A stretch of 64,000 bases of DNA from Acidobacteriota bacterium (lineage in GTDB: Bacteria > Acidobacteriota > Thermoanaerobaculia > Gp7-AA8), in NCBI GenBank assembly GCA_016184115.1, contig JACPDH010000028.1, forward strand, positions 1 to 64,000, written 5' to 3'. A program made the translations under genes and the position numbers. The notes beneath the pieces were generated by a model that saw only the letters and a program-made list of their open reading frames with translations, was not told where the DNA came from and made no database searches. Shown here one piece after another: positions 8,931-18,289 of the stretch (positions within the stretch are counted from its first letter, which is position 1; the number at the start of each line of letters is the position of its first letter).

Positions 8931-9398
8931 ATGTTCTCGAAGACGCTATTTGCCGGATGGGGCGACATGGATTTCAATTCGCACATGAAGAACACTGCCT
9001 TTCTCGACAAGTCGGCGGACGTGAGGATGATGTTCTTCTCCGAGCGCGGCTTCCCGATGCGAGAGTTCGTTCGCATGAGGCTGGGACCGGTGATCATGAA
9101 GGACGAGCTCGAGTACTTCCTCGAAGTGAATCTACTCGAGGAGCTCACGGTGACCGTCGCGATCGCTGGGCTGGCGGACGATGGAAGCAGGTTCGTCATC
9201 CGTAACGAGTTTCTGAAGGGTGACGGCAAGCTCTGCGCGAGGATTTCGAGCACCGGTGGCTGGCTCGATCTCGACGTGCGAAGGCTGGTCGTCGCTCCAG
9301 ATCCACTGCTCGTGGCGTTGCGGGAACTTCCGCGTTCGGACGATTTCGTCGTCCTGCCGTCGAGCGTTCGAAGCAGGAGGGGTCACACCGAAAGTTGA
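8931..9398 (+). CDS. Hotdog-fold (4HBT-like) acyl-CoA thioesterase
   Basis: Predicted hydrolysis of acyl-CoA to free acid and CoA. The N-terminus has the family motif GWGDMDFNSHMKN, with Asp14 and His18 in the positions of the D-x-N-x-H-x-N signature, then a strongly basic and hydrophobic beta-sheet half. The last residues (GHTES) and the TGA stop codon are encoded by the REP unit that begins at 9379, so the repeat has supplied the present C-terminus. GAGGAGTCG precedes the ATG. 155 aa is normal for the family, so the enzyme is probably functional. It may serve the fatty-acid metabolism encoded in the window. Confidence 0.82.
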   Translation: MFSKTLFAGWGDMDFNSHMKNTAFLDKSADVRMMFFSERGFPMREFVRMRLGPVIMKDELEYFLEVNLLEELTVTVAIAGLADDGSRFVIRNEFLKGDGKLCARISSTGGWLDLDVRRLVVAPDPLLVALRELPRSDDFVVLPSSVRSRRGHTES

Positions 9399-9476
9399 AA
9401 GTTTTCGGCTCTGATAGTCCGTTCAGATTTCCTGGTCGCCGTTCCGGCGAGATCTTTCAACTTTCGGTGTGACCCC
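9379..9476. repeat. REPIN B: inverted REP pair overlapping the thioesterase 3' end
   Basis: Direct REP unit at 9379-9408 and inverted unit at 9451-9476 (inner end changed to GATCTTTC). About 42 bp lie between them. The left unit encodes the end and stop codon of the thioesterase. Confidence 0.85.
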
Positions 9477-9534
9477 TCGGTACTTCTCTGTACTTTTGCG
9501 CCCGTCTCGATCGACTCACGCTTCGGGTGATGCT

Positions 9535-10203
9535 ATGACCGAACACGAGGCGCAGAGCAGAATGGCCGGCTCCTACAGATTGACTTGCTACGAGTGCAAG
9601 AAGATGTTCGATTCCCACGCGGCAGAGTGGTGCGACTGCACGAGCGCGACGCAGACTCTTGCCTGCCCGATGTGCGGATGCTGCTCCTGCGCAGCGCCCG
9701 CCGACTGGAAGATCCGCTTCGGCAGTCTCAGGTTTCGCCAGGTAGCTGATACGTTGCAACCGGTGGTCGAGCGTCGGGCAAGGGGAGTCGACAGGCGGCC
9801 TCTCGTGCTGATCGTCGAGGATCAAGCGATCGTCCAGCGGCTCGCGCTGCAGGCGCTGTCGGAAGATTATCGAGTGATCACCGCGCAGGATGGACTCGAG
9901 GGATTCAAACTGGCGACAACGCATCTCCCCGACGTCATCGTGACCGATGCACTGATGCCGAAGCTCGACGGGCGCGAGCTTTGCCGGAACGTCAAGCTCT
10001 TCCCTGCGACGGCAAACACCAAAGTCGTGATCATGACTGCGCTCTACAAGAGTAACCGGTACGAGAGCGAAGCGCTCGGCGCATTCAAGGCCGACGCGTT
10101 TCTCCGCAAGCCATTCTCCGCGGCGGAATTGAAGGAGACGATTCGGCCCCTGCTGGCCGGCCATCGCTTGGGCCAACTCTCTGCGCAATCGATCGCATCG
10201 TGA
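9535..10203 (+). CDS. Response regulator with N-terminal cysteine-rich zinc finger
   Basis: Single-domain signalling protein with no DNA-binding output. Residues 10-60 hold a Cys-rich module: CYECKKMF, WCDC, then ACPMCGCCSC, eight or more cysteines suited to one or two zinc ions. From about residue 100 a CheY-like REC domain follows (LVLIVEDQ acidic pocket, phospho-acceptor Asp in VIVTDALMPKLDG, VIMTALYK, Lys in FLRKPFS). ATG 9535 is preferred because upstream codons overlap the REPIN; ATG 9562 is an alternative. 222 aa. No sensor kinase is adjacent, so it may take phosphate from a distant kinase. Confidence 0.8.
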   Translation: MTEHEAQSRMAGSYRLTCYECKKMFDSHAAEWCDCTSATQTLACPMCGCCSCAAPADWKIRFGSLRFRQVADTLQPVVERRARGVDRRPLVLIVEDQAIVQRLALQALSEDYRVITAQDGLEGFKLATTHLPDVIVTDALMPKLDGRELCRNVKLFPATANTKVVIMTALYKSNRYESEALGAFKADAFLRKPFSAAELKETIRPLLAGHRLGQLSAQSIAS

Positions 10204-10222
10204 GTAATGGTATCGAGAAGGA

Positions 10223-10327
10223 GGGGTCACACCGAAAGTTGAAAGTTTTCGGCTCCATTCGCAGGAGGCGTCGTCATCGCTCCTGGTCGTCGACTCGGCG
10301 AAAACTTTCAACTTTCGGTGTGACCCC
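10223..10327. repeat. REPIN C: inverted REP pair
   Basis: Direct unit 10223-10252 and inverted unit 10299-10327, both near-perfect, separated by 46 bp. The outer flanks (GAGGGG / CCCCTC) extend the symmetry. It starts about 20 bp after the response-regulator stop codon. Confidence 0.85.
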
Positions 10328-10345
10328 TCGGCACTCAGGCAGTTG

Positions 10346-10477
10346 ATGAAAACGGACGACACGCAAGGTTTCACCCTGTCGAACGACGGGAAACGATTCG
10401 TGCTCGCGATGGAGCCGAAGGGACGCGACGCCGTTCCGACTGCGCTGCTGATCAACCGGCCCGCCGCGGCGCACTAG
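10346..10477 (+). pseudogene. Remnant of a TolB/WD40-type protein C-terminus
   Basis: A 43-codon frame (MKTDDTQGFTLSNDGKRFVL...) ending in TAG. The SNDGKRFVLAMEPKG stretch and the following TALLINRP tail resemble the C-terminal end of the TolB/PD40 beta-propeller proteins common in Acidobacteriota (usually S-x-DGxRFL... then a V-L-N-W tail). Everything upstream has been lost: the frame runs back into REPIN C after 18 bp. The most likely history is deletion of a large gene at the repeat. A functional small protein cannot be excluded. Confidence 0.5.
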
Positions 10478-10587
10478 CTCAGACTCGTAGCGTCCGAGAA
10501 CGCGGTGCGGAATCTAACCTCGGAGACGCTCGGCGCGGATGCAGAATTCGCGGTATCCTCACCGCGCCGAACAATCGGGAGGATCTC

Positions 10588-11073
10588 ATGACCACTCGGG
10601 AGTTTTTCATCAAGCGTTGGAAGGCTGATCGTCGCGCGTTCGCGCGTGTGCTGGGGGCGCTTCCATCCGACAAACTCGACTACAAGCCTCACGAGCGGTC
10701 CACTGCGGCGGGAGATCTCGCCTGGCAGATCGTCGAAGAGGTTCGCGCGCTCGCCCGCACGAACGATGCAAACGAGCTGCCCTGGGAGATGACGGCGCGG
10801 CCGCCCACGACGGCCGGGATCGTCGCCGCGTTCGAGAAAAGCGCGGACGCGTTCGAAGCGTTGCTCGCCTCGCTCGACGATCCGCGCTGGGCGGAACAGG
10901 TGAAGTTCATGATGGACGGCAAGGTGGCGTTCGAGTCGCCGTTCGACGAGATGTATTGGGGGTTCTTCCTCGACCTCATCCACCATCGAGGGCAGCTCAG
11001 CACGTACATCCGTCCGATGGGCGGGAAGGTGCCTTCGATCTACGGACCCTCCGGTGACGATCCGGGCGAATGA
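10588..11073 (+). CDS. DinB-family (metal-dependent four-helix bundle) protein
   Basis: Putative metal-binding four-helix bundle of the DinB/YfiT superfamily, which includes thiol transferases and many uncharacterised stress proteins. Landmarks are YKPHERSTAAGDLAWQI (33-48), the DEMYWGFFLDLIHHRGQLSTYIR helix and GGKVPSIYGPSGDDP at the end. Oddly, the first metal-ligand His of the usual LAWHI motif is Gln47 here, so the metal site may be altered. GGGAGGATCTC precedes the ATG. 161 aa, standard length. It converges with etfA across a terminator hairpin. Confidence 0.88.
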   Translation: MTTREFFIKRWKADRRAFARVLGALPSDKLDYKPHERSTAAGDLAWQIVEEVRALARTNDANELPWEMTARPPTTAGIVAAFEKSADAFEALLASLDDPRWAEQVKFMMDGKVAFESPFDEMYWGFFLDLIHHRGQLSTYIRPMGGKVPSIYGPSGDDPGE

Positions 11074-11155
11074 TCCGGGAACCGGCGCCGTCAAGCGCGC
11101 ATTCGCCGGGAAGCGGCGAAGCTCGGACAGAGAGCTGCAGCGAGTGACGATAGAA

Positions 11156-11179
11156 GAGGGCCGGCTCGCGCCGGCCCTC
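11156..11179. terminator. Bidirectional terminator hairpin between DinB-family gene and etfA
   Basis: Perfect 10-bp stem GAGGGCCGGC / GCCGGCCCTC with a TCGC loop in a 130-bp convergent gap. There is no strong T-run on either side, but it is very stable and sits between two converging gene ends. Confidence 0.6.
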
Positions 11180-11204
11180 GATTCGTATCGGCTGGTCCGT
11201 GAGA

Positions 11205-12170
11205 CTACTTCGCCTTCTGAACCTTCTCCGTCAATACCGGAAGAAACTCCAGCAGATCCGCGATGATGCCGACGGTGGCGACCTGAAAGATCGGCGCCTT
11301 TGGGTTCTTGTTGACGGCCACGAGGAACGGGTTGCCCTTGAGGCCACCGAGGTGCTGGAACGAGCCGCTGATGCCTAACGCGAGGTACACCTTCGGCTTC
11401 ACGGTCTTCCCTGAGGTGCCGACTTGGCGTCCCTTGTCGAGCCATTTCGCGTCGACGATCGGACGGGAGCACGACATCGCTGCGCCCATCGCGTCGGTGA
11501 GCTCCTCGACGAGCCCGATGTTCTCTTTGTCGCCGATGCCGCGGCCGACCGACACGAGCACGTCTTCACGCGTGATGTCGATGTCGCCAGCCTCAGCTTC
11601 GATCACCTCGATGAATGTACGCTTTGCCGTGAGTCCCGCGGCCTCGTCTGACTTGTCGATGACCTGCCCCCCTGGGCTCACTTCGGAGGGCTTGAAGGCG
11701 CCCGAGCGAACGGTGACGACCGCGCCGTTCGCGACGTTTGCATTGACGTGCGCGCTTACCTGACCTGCGAATTCCTGCCGTACGACCTTGAGCGCCGTTC
11801 CGTCGAGTCCGTCGAAGCCGACGACGTCGGGGACGTAGGCCGCGCCGAGCTTCACGGAGAGTCCGGGACCGAGGTCGAAGCCGAAGGTGTCGTGCGCCAG
11901 AAGCAGGACCGACCCCGCGGGAACGACCTCGAGCAGCAGCGGGCGGATCAGCTCGGCGTTCGGATACGCGAGCGCCGACTGGTCGAACTTCCAGACCTCG
12001 GCGAAGAGCTGCGCGGCCTCGGTGGCGACGGCGTCTACACCCGACCCGCAGACAATCGCGGTCGCCGCGCTGCCTGGCAACATCGTTTTCGCAGCGCTTG
12101 CCAACTCGAAGGCGGAGTCGTCCGCCTTACCGTTCCTGTGGGAGACGAATACGAAGAGCTTCGCGTTCAT
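11205..12170 (-). CDS. etfA: Electron transfer flavoprotein alpha subunit
   Basis: FAD-carrying subunit of the ETF heterodimer, which accepts electrons from acyl-CoA dehydrogenases. The 321 residues have the N-terminal alpha/beta fold (LFVFVSHRNGKADDSAFELASAA) and the C-terminal FAD domain with LALGISGSFQHLGGL and VAVNKNPKAPIFQVATVGIIAD, the standard alpha-subunit signature. Its ATG overlaps the etfB stop (TAATG), so the two are translationally coupled. It is the last gene of the fadB-fadA-ACAD-EMO-etfB-etfA operon and is followed by a hairpin terminator. Confidence 0.95.
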   Translation of the reverse strand: MNAKLFVFVSHRNGKADDSAFELASAAKTMLPGSAATAIVCGSGVDAVATEAAQLFAEVWKFDQSALAYPNAELIRPLLLEVVPAGSVLLLAHDTFGFDLGPGLSVKLGAAYVPDVVGFDGLDGTALKVVRQEFAGQVSAHVNANVANGAVVTVRSGAFKPSEVSPGGQVIDKSDEAAGLTAKRTFIEVIEAEAGDIDITREDVLVSVGRGIGDKENIGLVEELTDAMGAAMSCSRPIVDAKWLDKGRQVGTSGKTVKPKVYLALGISGSFQHLGGLKGNPFLVAVNKNPKAPIFQVATVGIIADLLEFLPVLTEKVQKAK

Positions 12171-12961
12171 TACTTGATCCCTCCCTTGGCCTTCAGCAGC
12201 GCGACCAGCTTGTCGGCGAGCTCGTCGTTGCTTCCCGAGAGCATTTCGGCGCCGGCGCCTGCAACCGGTACGAAGTAGTCGACGCGCTTCACGTTCGCGC
12301 TGTCGGCGCCGACCTTGCCTGCGGTCACGCCTAACGCGGCGGCGTCGAGAACGGGGATCTCGACCGAGGCGACTTTGCGGATACCGCGGATACCGACGTA
12401 GCGTGGCTCGTTGATGCCGGTCTGGATCGAGAGGACGCAGGGGAGCTCGATGTCGTTGATTTCCTGTGCGCCTCCCTCGATCTCGCGACCGATGCGGAGC
12501 GACTTGCCGTCCTTCGTCTCGATCTTGTTGACGACCGAGGCGTAGGGGAGGTCGAGGAGTGCGGCGATCATGCCGCCGACCTGCGCGGCGCCGTCGTCGG
12601 CGAGCGCTCCGGTAAGGATGAGGTCGTAGCTCCCTTTCTTCGCGGCGGCGGCGAGGATCGTCGCGATACCGAGACCGTCGGAACCTTCGAATGTGGCATC
12701 GGTCGCGAGGAGACCCTGCTCGGCGCCCATCGCCATCTCGCGGCGGACGATCTCTTCGGCGTCCGAATCGCCGACGGAGATCACGGTGACCTTGCCGCCG
12801 TCACGCTCGACGATCTGGATCGCTTCTTCGACCGCGTAGTTGTCCCATTCGTTCACGGAGTAAACGAGGTCGTCGCGTTTGATGTCTGCGCCGTTGGGCG
12901 CCACGCTGATCTCGTTCTCCGCCGAATCGGGAACGCGTTTGACACATACAAGGATCTCCAT
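12170..12961 (-). CDS. etfB: Electron transfer flavoprotein beta subunit
   Basis: AMP-binding partner of EtfA. The protein begins MEILVCVKRVPD and contains VNEWDNYAVEEAIQI (about 30-45), the beta-subunit signature region IETKDGKSLRIGREIEGG and the recognition-loop stretch GGMIAALLDLPYASVV used for docking to dehydrogenases. ATG 12961 has GGGAGGA upstream and gives 263 aa, normal length; an in-frame earlier start would add 14 unrelated residues. It is separated from the EMO gene by 179 bp holding a heptamer inverted-repeat element. Confidence 0.95.
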   Translation of the reverse strand: MEILVCVKRVPDSAENEISVAPNGADIKRDDLVYSVNEWDNYAVEEAIQIVERDGGKVTVISVGDSDAEEIVRREMAMGAEQGLLATDATFEGSDGLGIATILAAAAKKGSYDLILTGALADDGAAQVGGMIAALLDLPYASVVNKIETKDGKSLRIGREIEGGAQEINDIELPCVLSIQTGINEPRYVGIRGIRKVASVEIPVLDAAALGVTAGKVGADSANVKRVDYFVPVAGAGAEMLSGSNDELADKLVALLKAKGGIK

Positions 12962-13010
12962 GCTGCGGTCCTCCCAATGGTGTTTGATTCCTTCAGAGTG
13001 CAAAGAAACC

Positions 13011-13105
13011 CGAAGTTAGAACGTTGAACGTTGAATTCAGAACCCAGAAAGGAGGCGTTCCCCATTTCAGGATTCCCACTTCAGCGTTCTACGTTCTAAC
13101 TTCAG
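13011..13105. repeat. Heptamer inverted-repeat element HR1 (CGTTGAA family)
   Basis: Left arm 13011-13043 reads in 7-bp steps (GTTAGAA, CGTTGAA, CGTTGAA, TTCAGAA). Right arm 13078-13105 carries the reverse complement (CGTTCTA, CGTTCTA, ACTTCAG). The arms pair over about 23 bp with three mismatches across a ~34-bp core. It lies inside the etf operon, between the EMO stop and etfB. Confidence 0.75.
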
Positions 13106-13140
13106 CCTTTCAATCCCTCACCTGACTCGTGCTTCGCGCG

Positions 13141-15204
13141 TTACTGCTGCATCTGCCGGTCGACCAGCTCGACCAGGTCGATGACTTCCATCTTCCCTTC
13201 GAGGCCGGCGACCTTGATCGCGTCTTCAATGTTCGTCATGCAGAAGGGGCAGGCGGTGACGATGACGTCGGCGCCCGCGTCCTTCGCCTGATTGACGCGC
13301 ACGACGCCCATCCGCTGCTCTTCGTCGGGCTCGTAGAAGAGCATGAGGCCGCCTCCGCCGCAACAGAACGAGCGGTCGCGGCAGTTGCCGGTCATCTCGA
13401 CGCGCTTCATTCCCGGGATCGCGTCGATCGCGGTGCGCGGCGGATCGTACGTCCCGTTGTGACGGCCGAGGTAGCAGGGGTCGTGGAATGTGTAGGTCCT
13501 CGTTGCGTCTGCGAGAGGGTTGAGCTTCAGTTTGCCCCCTTCGATGAGGAGCGCGACGACCTCGCTGACGTGCTGCACGGGTGGCACGTCCTTGTAGTCG
13601 TTGCGAAGTGCGTTGAGGGCGTGCGGGTCGTTGACGACGATCGTCTTCGCCTCCGACGCTTTGATCGCTTCGGTGTTCTGTTCTTTCAGTGTCTGGAAGA
13701 GCATCTCTTCGCCGAAGCGCCGAACGTCATGGCCGCTGTCCTTCTCGTCTTTTCCAATGACGGCGAAGTCGATGCCTCCCTTCGCGAGGACGCGCGCGGT
13801 CGCCTGCGCGATCTTCTGGCTCCGGTCGTCGTAGGACGAGATGCTGTCGACGAAGTAGAGCGTATCGGCGGTGTCGCCCTTCTCGACGCTTTTGACCTCG
13901 ATTCCTTCTCCCACGCCGGCGGTCCACTCGGCGCGCTTCTTCTCGAGCTTGCCCCACGGGTTGCCGCGCTTCTCGAGCGCGCTCATCGGCTTCTGAAGCG
14001 ACTGCGGCACCATTCCCTCGTCGACCATTCCACGCCGGAGATCGACCATCTTGTCGATGTACTCGATACCGACGGGGCACTCTTCTTCACACGCGCCGCA
14101 TGTCGTGCACGACCAGATCTCGTCCTCCGTGTAGATGCCGCCGATCAGGTTAGGCGCATCGCCGGTGGGAGACTTACCAAAGACCGGATAGTGCTCGAAG
14201 GCGTAGTCGCGCGCCTTGATGCTGATGAAACGCGGACTGAGCGGTCGCTTCACCGCATTCGCCGGACAGTGATCCGAGCAGCGGCCACAGTCGACGCAGC
14301 TGTAGAAGTCGAGCATGTGCTTCCACGTGAAGTCCTCGAATTTCTTCACGCCGAACGACTTCAGGTCGTCGAGCTGAGCGTCGGTGATGCCGTGGACCAC
14401 CGGCTTCACGTTTCCAAGCTGAAGGCGCATGAAGTAGACGTTGAAGAGCGAGGTGATGACGTGGAAGTGCTTCCCGAACGGGAGGAAGCAGAGGAAGAAG
14501 AAGAAGGTGAGATCGTGGACGACGTATGCGACCAGATTGACTGCCGCGAGCGTCGACGTCGCGACGCCGGCGAACATCTGCTGGAATGCCCACGCGAGGG
14601 TGAACGCGGTCACGGAATGTCCCGCTTCACGCTGCGCGGCGAGGAGGCTTCCCTCGAAGGCGCTCTCGGAGAGCATCAGCAGGCCGATCATGCCGAGGAC
14701 GAAGAGCGCCTCGGGTGTGTGGTCCTTCCCGTACCTCTCGGGGACGGCGTAGCGTGCCGGCTTGAAGAATGCGCGCCGGATCGCGAGGATCACGACCGCG
14801 ATCAACACGAGCGTCGACGCGACGTCCTTGGCGACGTCGTAGGCTTCGCCTAACGCGCCGCCGAATCCGGGGAGCCGGAATCCGTCGACGAAGCCGAGGA
14901 CGACCATTTCGGTCGAGCGGGCTCCGAGGACGAGGAAGCCGAAGAAGACGACGATGTGCAGCACTCCGGCGAGGAAGTAGCGAGGTTGCCGCCACTGCGC
15001 GAGCCAGAGCTTGAGGACCATCACGATCCTCTCCGGAATCCGATCGAAACGGGGATCCGGCGCGCCCTTGAACAACGGCGCCGCGCGGCGCGCCATGATC
15101 CATGCGAAGCACCCGATCCCGACCAGCGGGATCAGGACGAAGAGTATCCACAACGGGAAGCCCGCAAGTGTCGCGGTCGCGGGTGAGAAGGGCTCATGGA
15201 TCAT
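13141..15204 (-). CDS. EMO-like membrane Fe-S oxidoreductase (ETF:menaquinone oxidoreductase family)
   Basis: Predicted to pass electrons from reduced ETF to the quinone pool, as in the EMO proteins of syntrophic fatty-acid oxidisers and Geobacter. The N-terminal ~270 residues form a NarI-like cytochrome-b domain with several membrane helices and candidate haem histidines (LHIVVFFGF, VVHDLTFFFF, KHFHVI). Next come two [4Fe-4S] motifs, CVDCGRCSDHCP and CTTCGACEEECP. The C-terminus has a CCG domain with CYLG, CCGGGG and CPFC. A preceding CCG-like region keeps the scaffold (SGHDVRRFGEEMLFQ, NDPHALNALRNDY) but has lost its cysteines. ATG 15204 follows GGAGG by five bases. Its place between dehydrogenase and etfBA genes supports the role. 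Confidence 0.88.
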   Translation of the reverse strand: MIHEPFSPATATLAGFPLWILFVLIPLVGIGCFAWIMARRAAPLFKGAPDPRFDRIPERIVMVLKLWLAQWRQPRYFLAGVLHIVVFFGFLVLGARSTEMVVLGFVDGFRLPGFGGALGEAYDVAKDVASTLVLIAVVILAIRRAFFKPARYAVPERYGKDHTPEALFVLGMIGLLMLSESAFEGSLLAAQREAGHSVTAFTLAWAFQQMFAGVATSTLAAVNLVAYVVHDLTFFFFLCFLPFGKHFHVITSLFNVYFMRLQLGNVKPVVHGITDAQLDDLKSFGVKKFEDFTWKHMLDFYSCVDCGRCSDHCPANAVKRPLSPRFISIKARDYAFEHYPVFGKSPTGDAPNLIGGIYTEDEIWSCTTCGACEEECPVGIEYIDKMVDLRRGMVDEGMVPQSLQKPMSALEKRGNPWGKLEKKRAEWTAGVGEGIEVKSVEKGDTADTLYFVDSISSYDDRSQKIAQATARVLAKGGIDFAVIGKDEKDSGHDVRRFGEEMLFQTLKEQNTEAIKASEAKTIVVNDPHALNALRNDYKDVPPVQHVSEVVALLIEGGKLKLNPLADATRTYTFHDPCYLGRHNGTYDPPRTAIDAIPGMKRVEMTGNCRDRSFCCGGGGLMLFYEPDEEQRMGVVRVNQAKDAGADVIVTACPFCMTNIEDAIKVAGLEGKMEVIDLVELVDRQMQQ

Positions 15205-15236
15205 GACGTCCTCCACTCGTGATCAGTTGAGTGCGG

Positions 15237-17054
15237 CTACCTCCCTCCGAAGGCATCCTCGGGGATGTCGACGACGACGCTGCTTGCGGAGAGGATGGCT
15301 TCCATCCTTCCCAGCGTGACTGGCAGCAGGATCTGAGTGTAGAACTCCGCGTTCTTGAGCTGACCCTCGTAGAATGGAATGTCCTTCTCCTTCGCACCAT
15401 TCGCGAGGGCCTCTGCGGCGATGCGCGCGCGCCAGAGAAGCATCCAACCGACGACCACGTCGCCGCAGACTTCGAGGAACGGGTGCGCGTGAGCCGCCGC
15501 GGTCATCAGGTTCCCGTACATGGCAGTCATGCCCATGTGACGGGCGACTTCCTCGAGCTTGAGGAGGGCCTGCTCGAACTTTTCCGCCATCTCCGCGGTG
15601 CGCTCGACTTCGGCGGCCGCTGCCACGGCGCGGCGAATCTCTTCGCCGAGATCGACGATCGGCCGACCGCCATTCTGACCAAGCTTGCGGGCGAGGAGGT
15701 CCATCGCCTGGATGCCGTTCGTCCCTTCGTAGATCGATGTAATACGGCAGTCGCGCAGCAGCTGTTCGACCGGATACTCGCGGCAGTAGCCGTAGCCGCC
15801 GTAGACCTGGACGCCGAGGCTGCAGACGTCGAAGCTGCGCTCCGAGGTGTAGGCCTTCTGGATGGGGATCAGGAAGTCGATGATGCCTTGCAGCCTCGTC
15901 TTCTCTTCGGCGTCGTCAGTCGTTGCGATGGCGTCGAAGCAGTACGAGATGTAGTACGAGAGGCTACGCAGGCTCTCGACGTAGACCTTCATCAGCATCA
16001 GCATGCGGCGGACATCGGGATGCTGGATGATCGGAACGCTGGGGGCGCTCTTGTCCATCATCTGCATCAGGTGGCGGCCCTGGTTGCGCGTGCGGGCGTA
16101 GTTGAGCGCATACGTGAACGAGGCGCTCGCGCAGGAGAGCGCCTGATCGCCGACCATGAGGCGCGCGTCGTTCATCATGAGGAACATCGCGCGCATCCCC
16201 TTGTTGGCCTCACCGAGGAGGAAGCCGCGACACCTGCCCTTGCTGCCGAGCGCGATCGAAGCAGTCGCGTTGCCGTGAATGCCCATCTTCTCTTCGAGTC
16301 CGGTACAGACGGCATCGTTAGGCTCACCGAGGCTTCCGTCATCGTTGACCCAGATCTTCGGGACGAGGAAGAGGGAGATTCCGGCGGTGCCGGCGGGAGC
16401 GCCCTCGATGCGCGCGAGCACGGGATGGATGATGTTTTCAGCCATGTCGTGTTCGCCGCTCGAAATGAAGATCTTGTTGCCGGTGATCGACCACGTCCCA
16501 TCGGGGAGGGGCTTTGCGGTCGTGCTGAGCGCGCCGACGTCCGAGCCGGCTTCCGGTTCGGTGAGGAGCATCGTCCCGGTCCATTCGCCGGTGAAGAGCT
16601 TTTTGAGGAAGAGCTTCTTCAGCTTTTCGGAACCGAACGTCTCGATGAGCTTGCCGGCTCCGTGCGTGAGGCCGCCGTACATCATGAAGGCGAAGCTCGC
16701 TGACATGAGCCATTCCGCGGCGCCGCGAGCCACCGAGCGAGGCATGTTCTGTCCGCCCCACTCGGGGTCTTCGGTCACGGCAAGCCACTCACCTTCGCGG
16801 AGAGCTTTCCACGCCTTGCGGAACGACTCCGGGGTCTTCACTTTGCCGTTATCGAACTCGAGGCCGATGCGGTCGCCGTCAGCCTGTGTCGGCAGGATCT
16901 CCTTGATCGCGAGGTTGCGCGCCTCGGTGATCAGCAGGTCGATGGCTTTGCGCTTGAAGTCGGCGAAGCGTTCGTGTTTCGCGAGCTCCTCGACCTTGAG
17001 TTGTTCGTGAAGGACGAAGTCGATGTCTCTACGGTCTGCAAGGGTCTGCGCCAT
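15237..17054 (-). CDS. Acyl-CoA dehydrogenase with C-terminal extension (FadE-type, 605 aa)
   Basis: FAD enzyme of beta-oxidation donating electrons to the EtfAB encoded downstream. Shows [17 protein letters not shown] (about 160-177), [15 protein letters not shown], the [11 protein letters not shown] helix, the [21 protein letters not shown] signature and [10 protein letters not shown] with the catalytic Glu near residue 440. The last ~130 residues match the acetyl-CoA-dehydrogenase-like C-terminal domain of 600-residue enzymes. ATG 17054 has GGAGG upstream; the frame is open 40 codons earlier but that stretch lies between fadA and this gene. Second-stage gene of the fad/etf operon. Confidence 0.94.
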   Translation of the reverse strand: MAQTLADRRDIDFVLHEQLKVEELAKHERFADFKRKAIDLLITEARNLAIKEILPTQADGDRIGLEFDNGKVKTPESFRKAWKALREGEWLAVTEDPEWGGQNMPRSVARGAAEWLMSASFAFMMYGGLTHGAGKLIETFGSEKLKKLFLKKLFTGEWTGTMLLTEPEAGSDVGALSTTAKPLPDGTWSITGNKIFISSGEHDMAENIIHPVLARIEGAPAGTAGISLFLVPKIWVNDDGSLGEPNDAVCTGLEEKMGIHGNATASIALGSKGRCRGFLLGEANKGMRAMFLMMNDARLMVGDQALSCASASFTYALNYARTRNQGRHLMQMMDKSAPSVPIIQHPDVRRMLMLMKVYVESLRSLSYYISYCFDAIATTDDAEEKTRLQGIIDFLIPIQKAYTSERSFDVCSLGVQVYGGYGYCREYPVEQLLRDCRITSIYEGTNGIQAMDLLARKLGQNGGRPIVDLGEEIRRAVAAAAEVERTAEMAEKFEQALLKLEEVARHMGMTAMYGNLMTAAAHAHPFLEVCGDVVVGWMLLWRARIAAEALANGAKEKDIPFYEGQLKNAEFYTQILLPVTLGRMEAILSASSVVVDIPEDAFGGR

Positions 17055-17125
17055 GGTGCCTCCGAAAGAATCAGGAATTTCGTGACGGGCGTGTGCGCCG
17101 CACGGGTATTTGAATACGAAGCGGA

Positions 17126-18289
<1,164 letters not shown>

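Noticed and set aside
9457-10455. Minus-strand 332-codon frame over the response regulator
   Set aside because: It is composed of reversed REP units and the antisense of the response regulator; there is no coherent protein signal.
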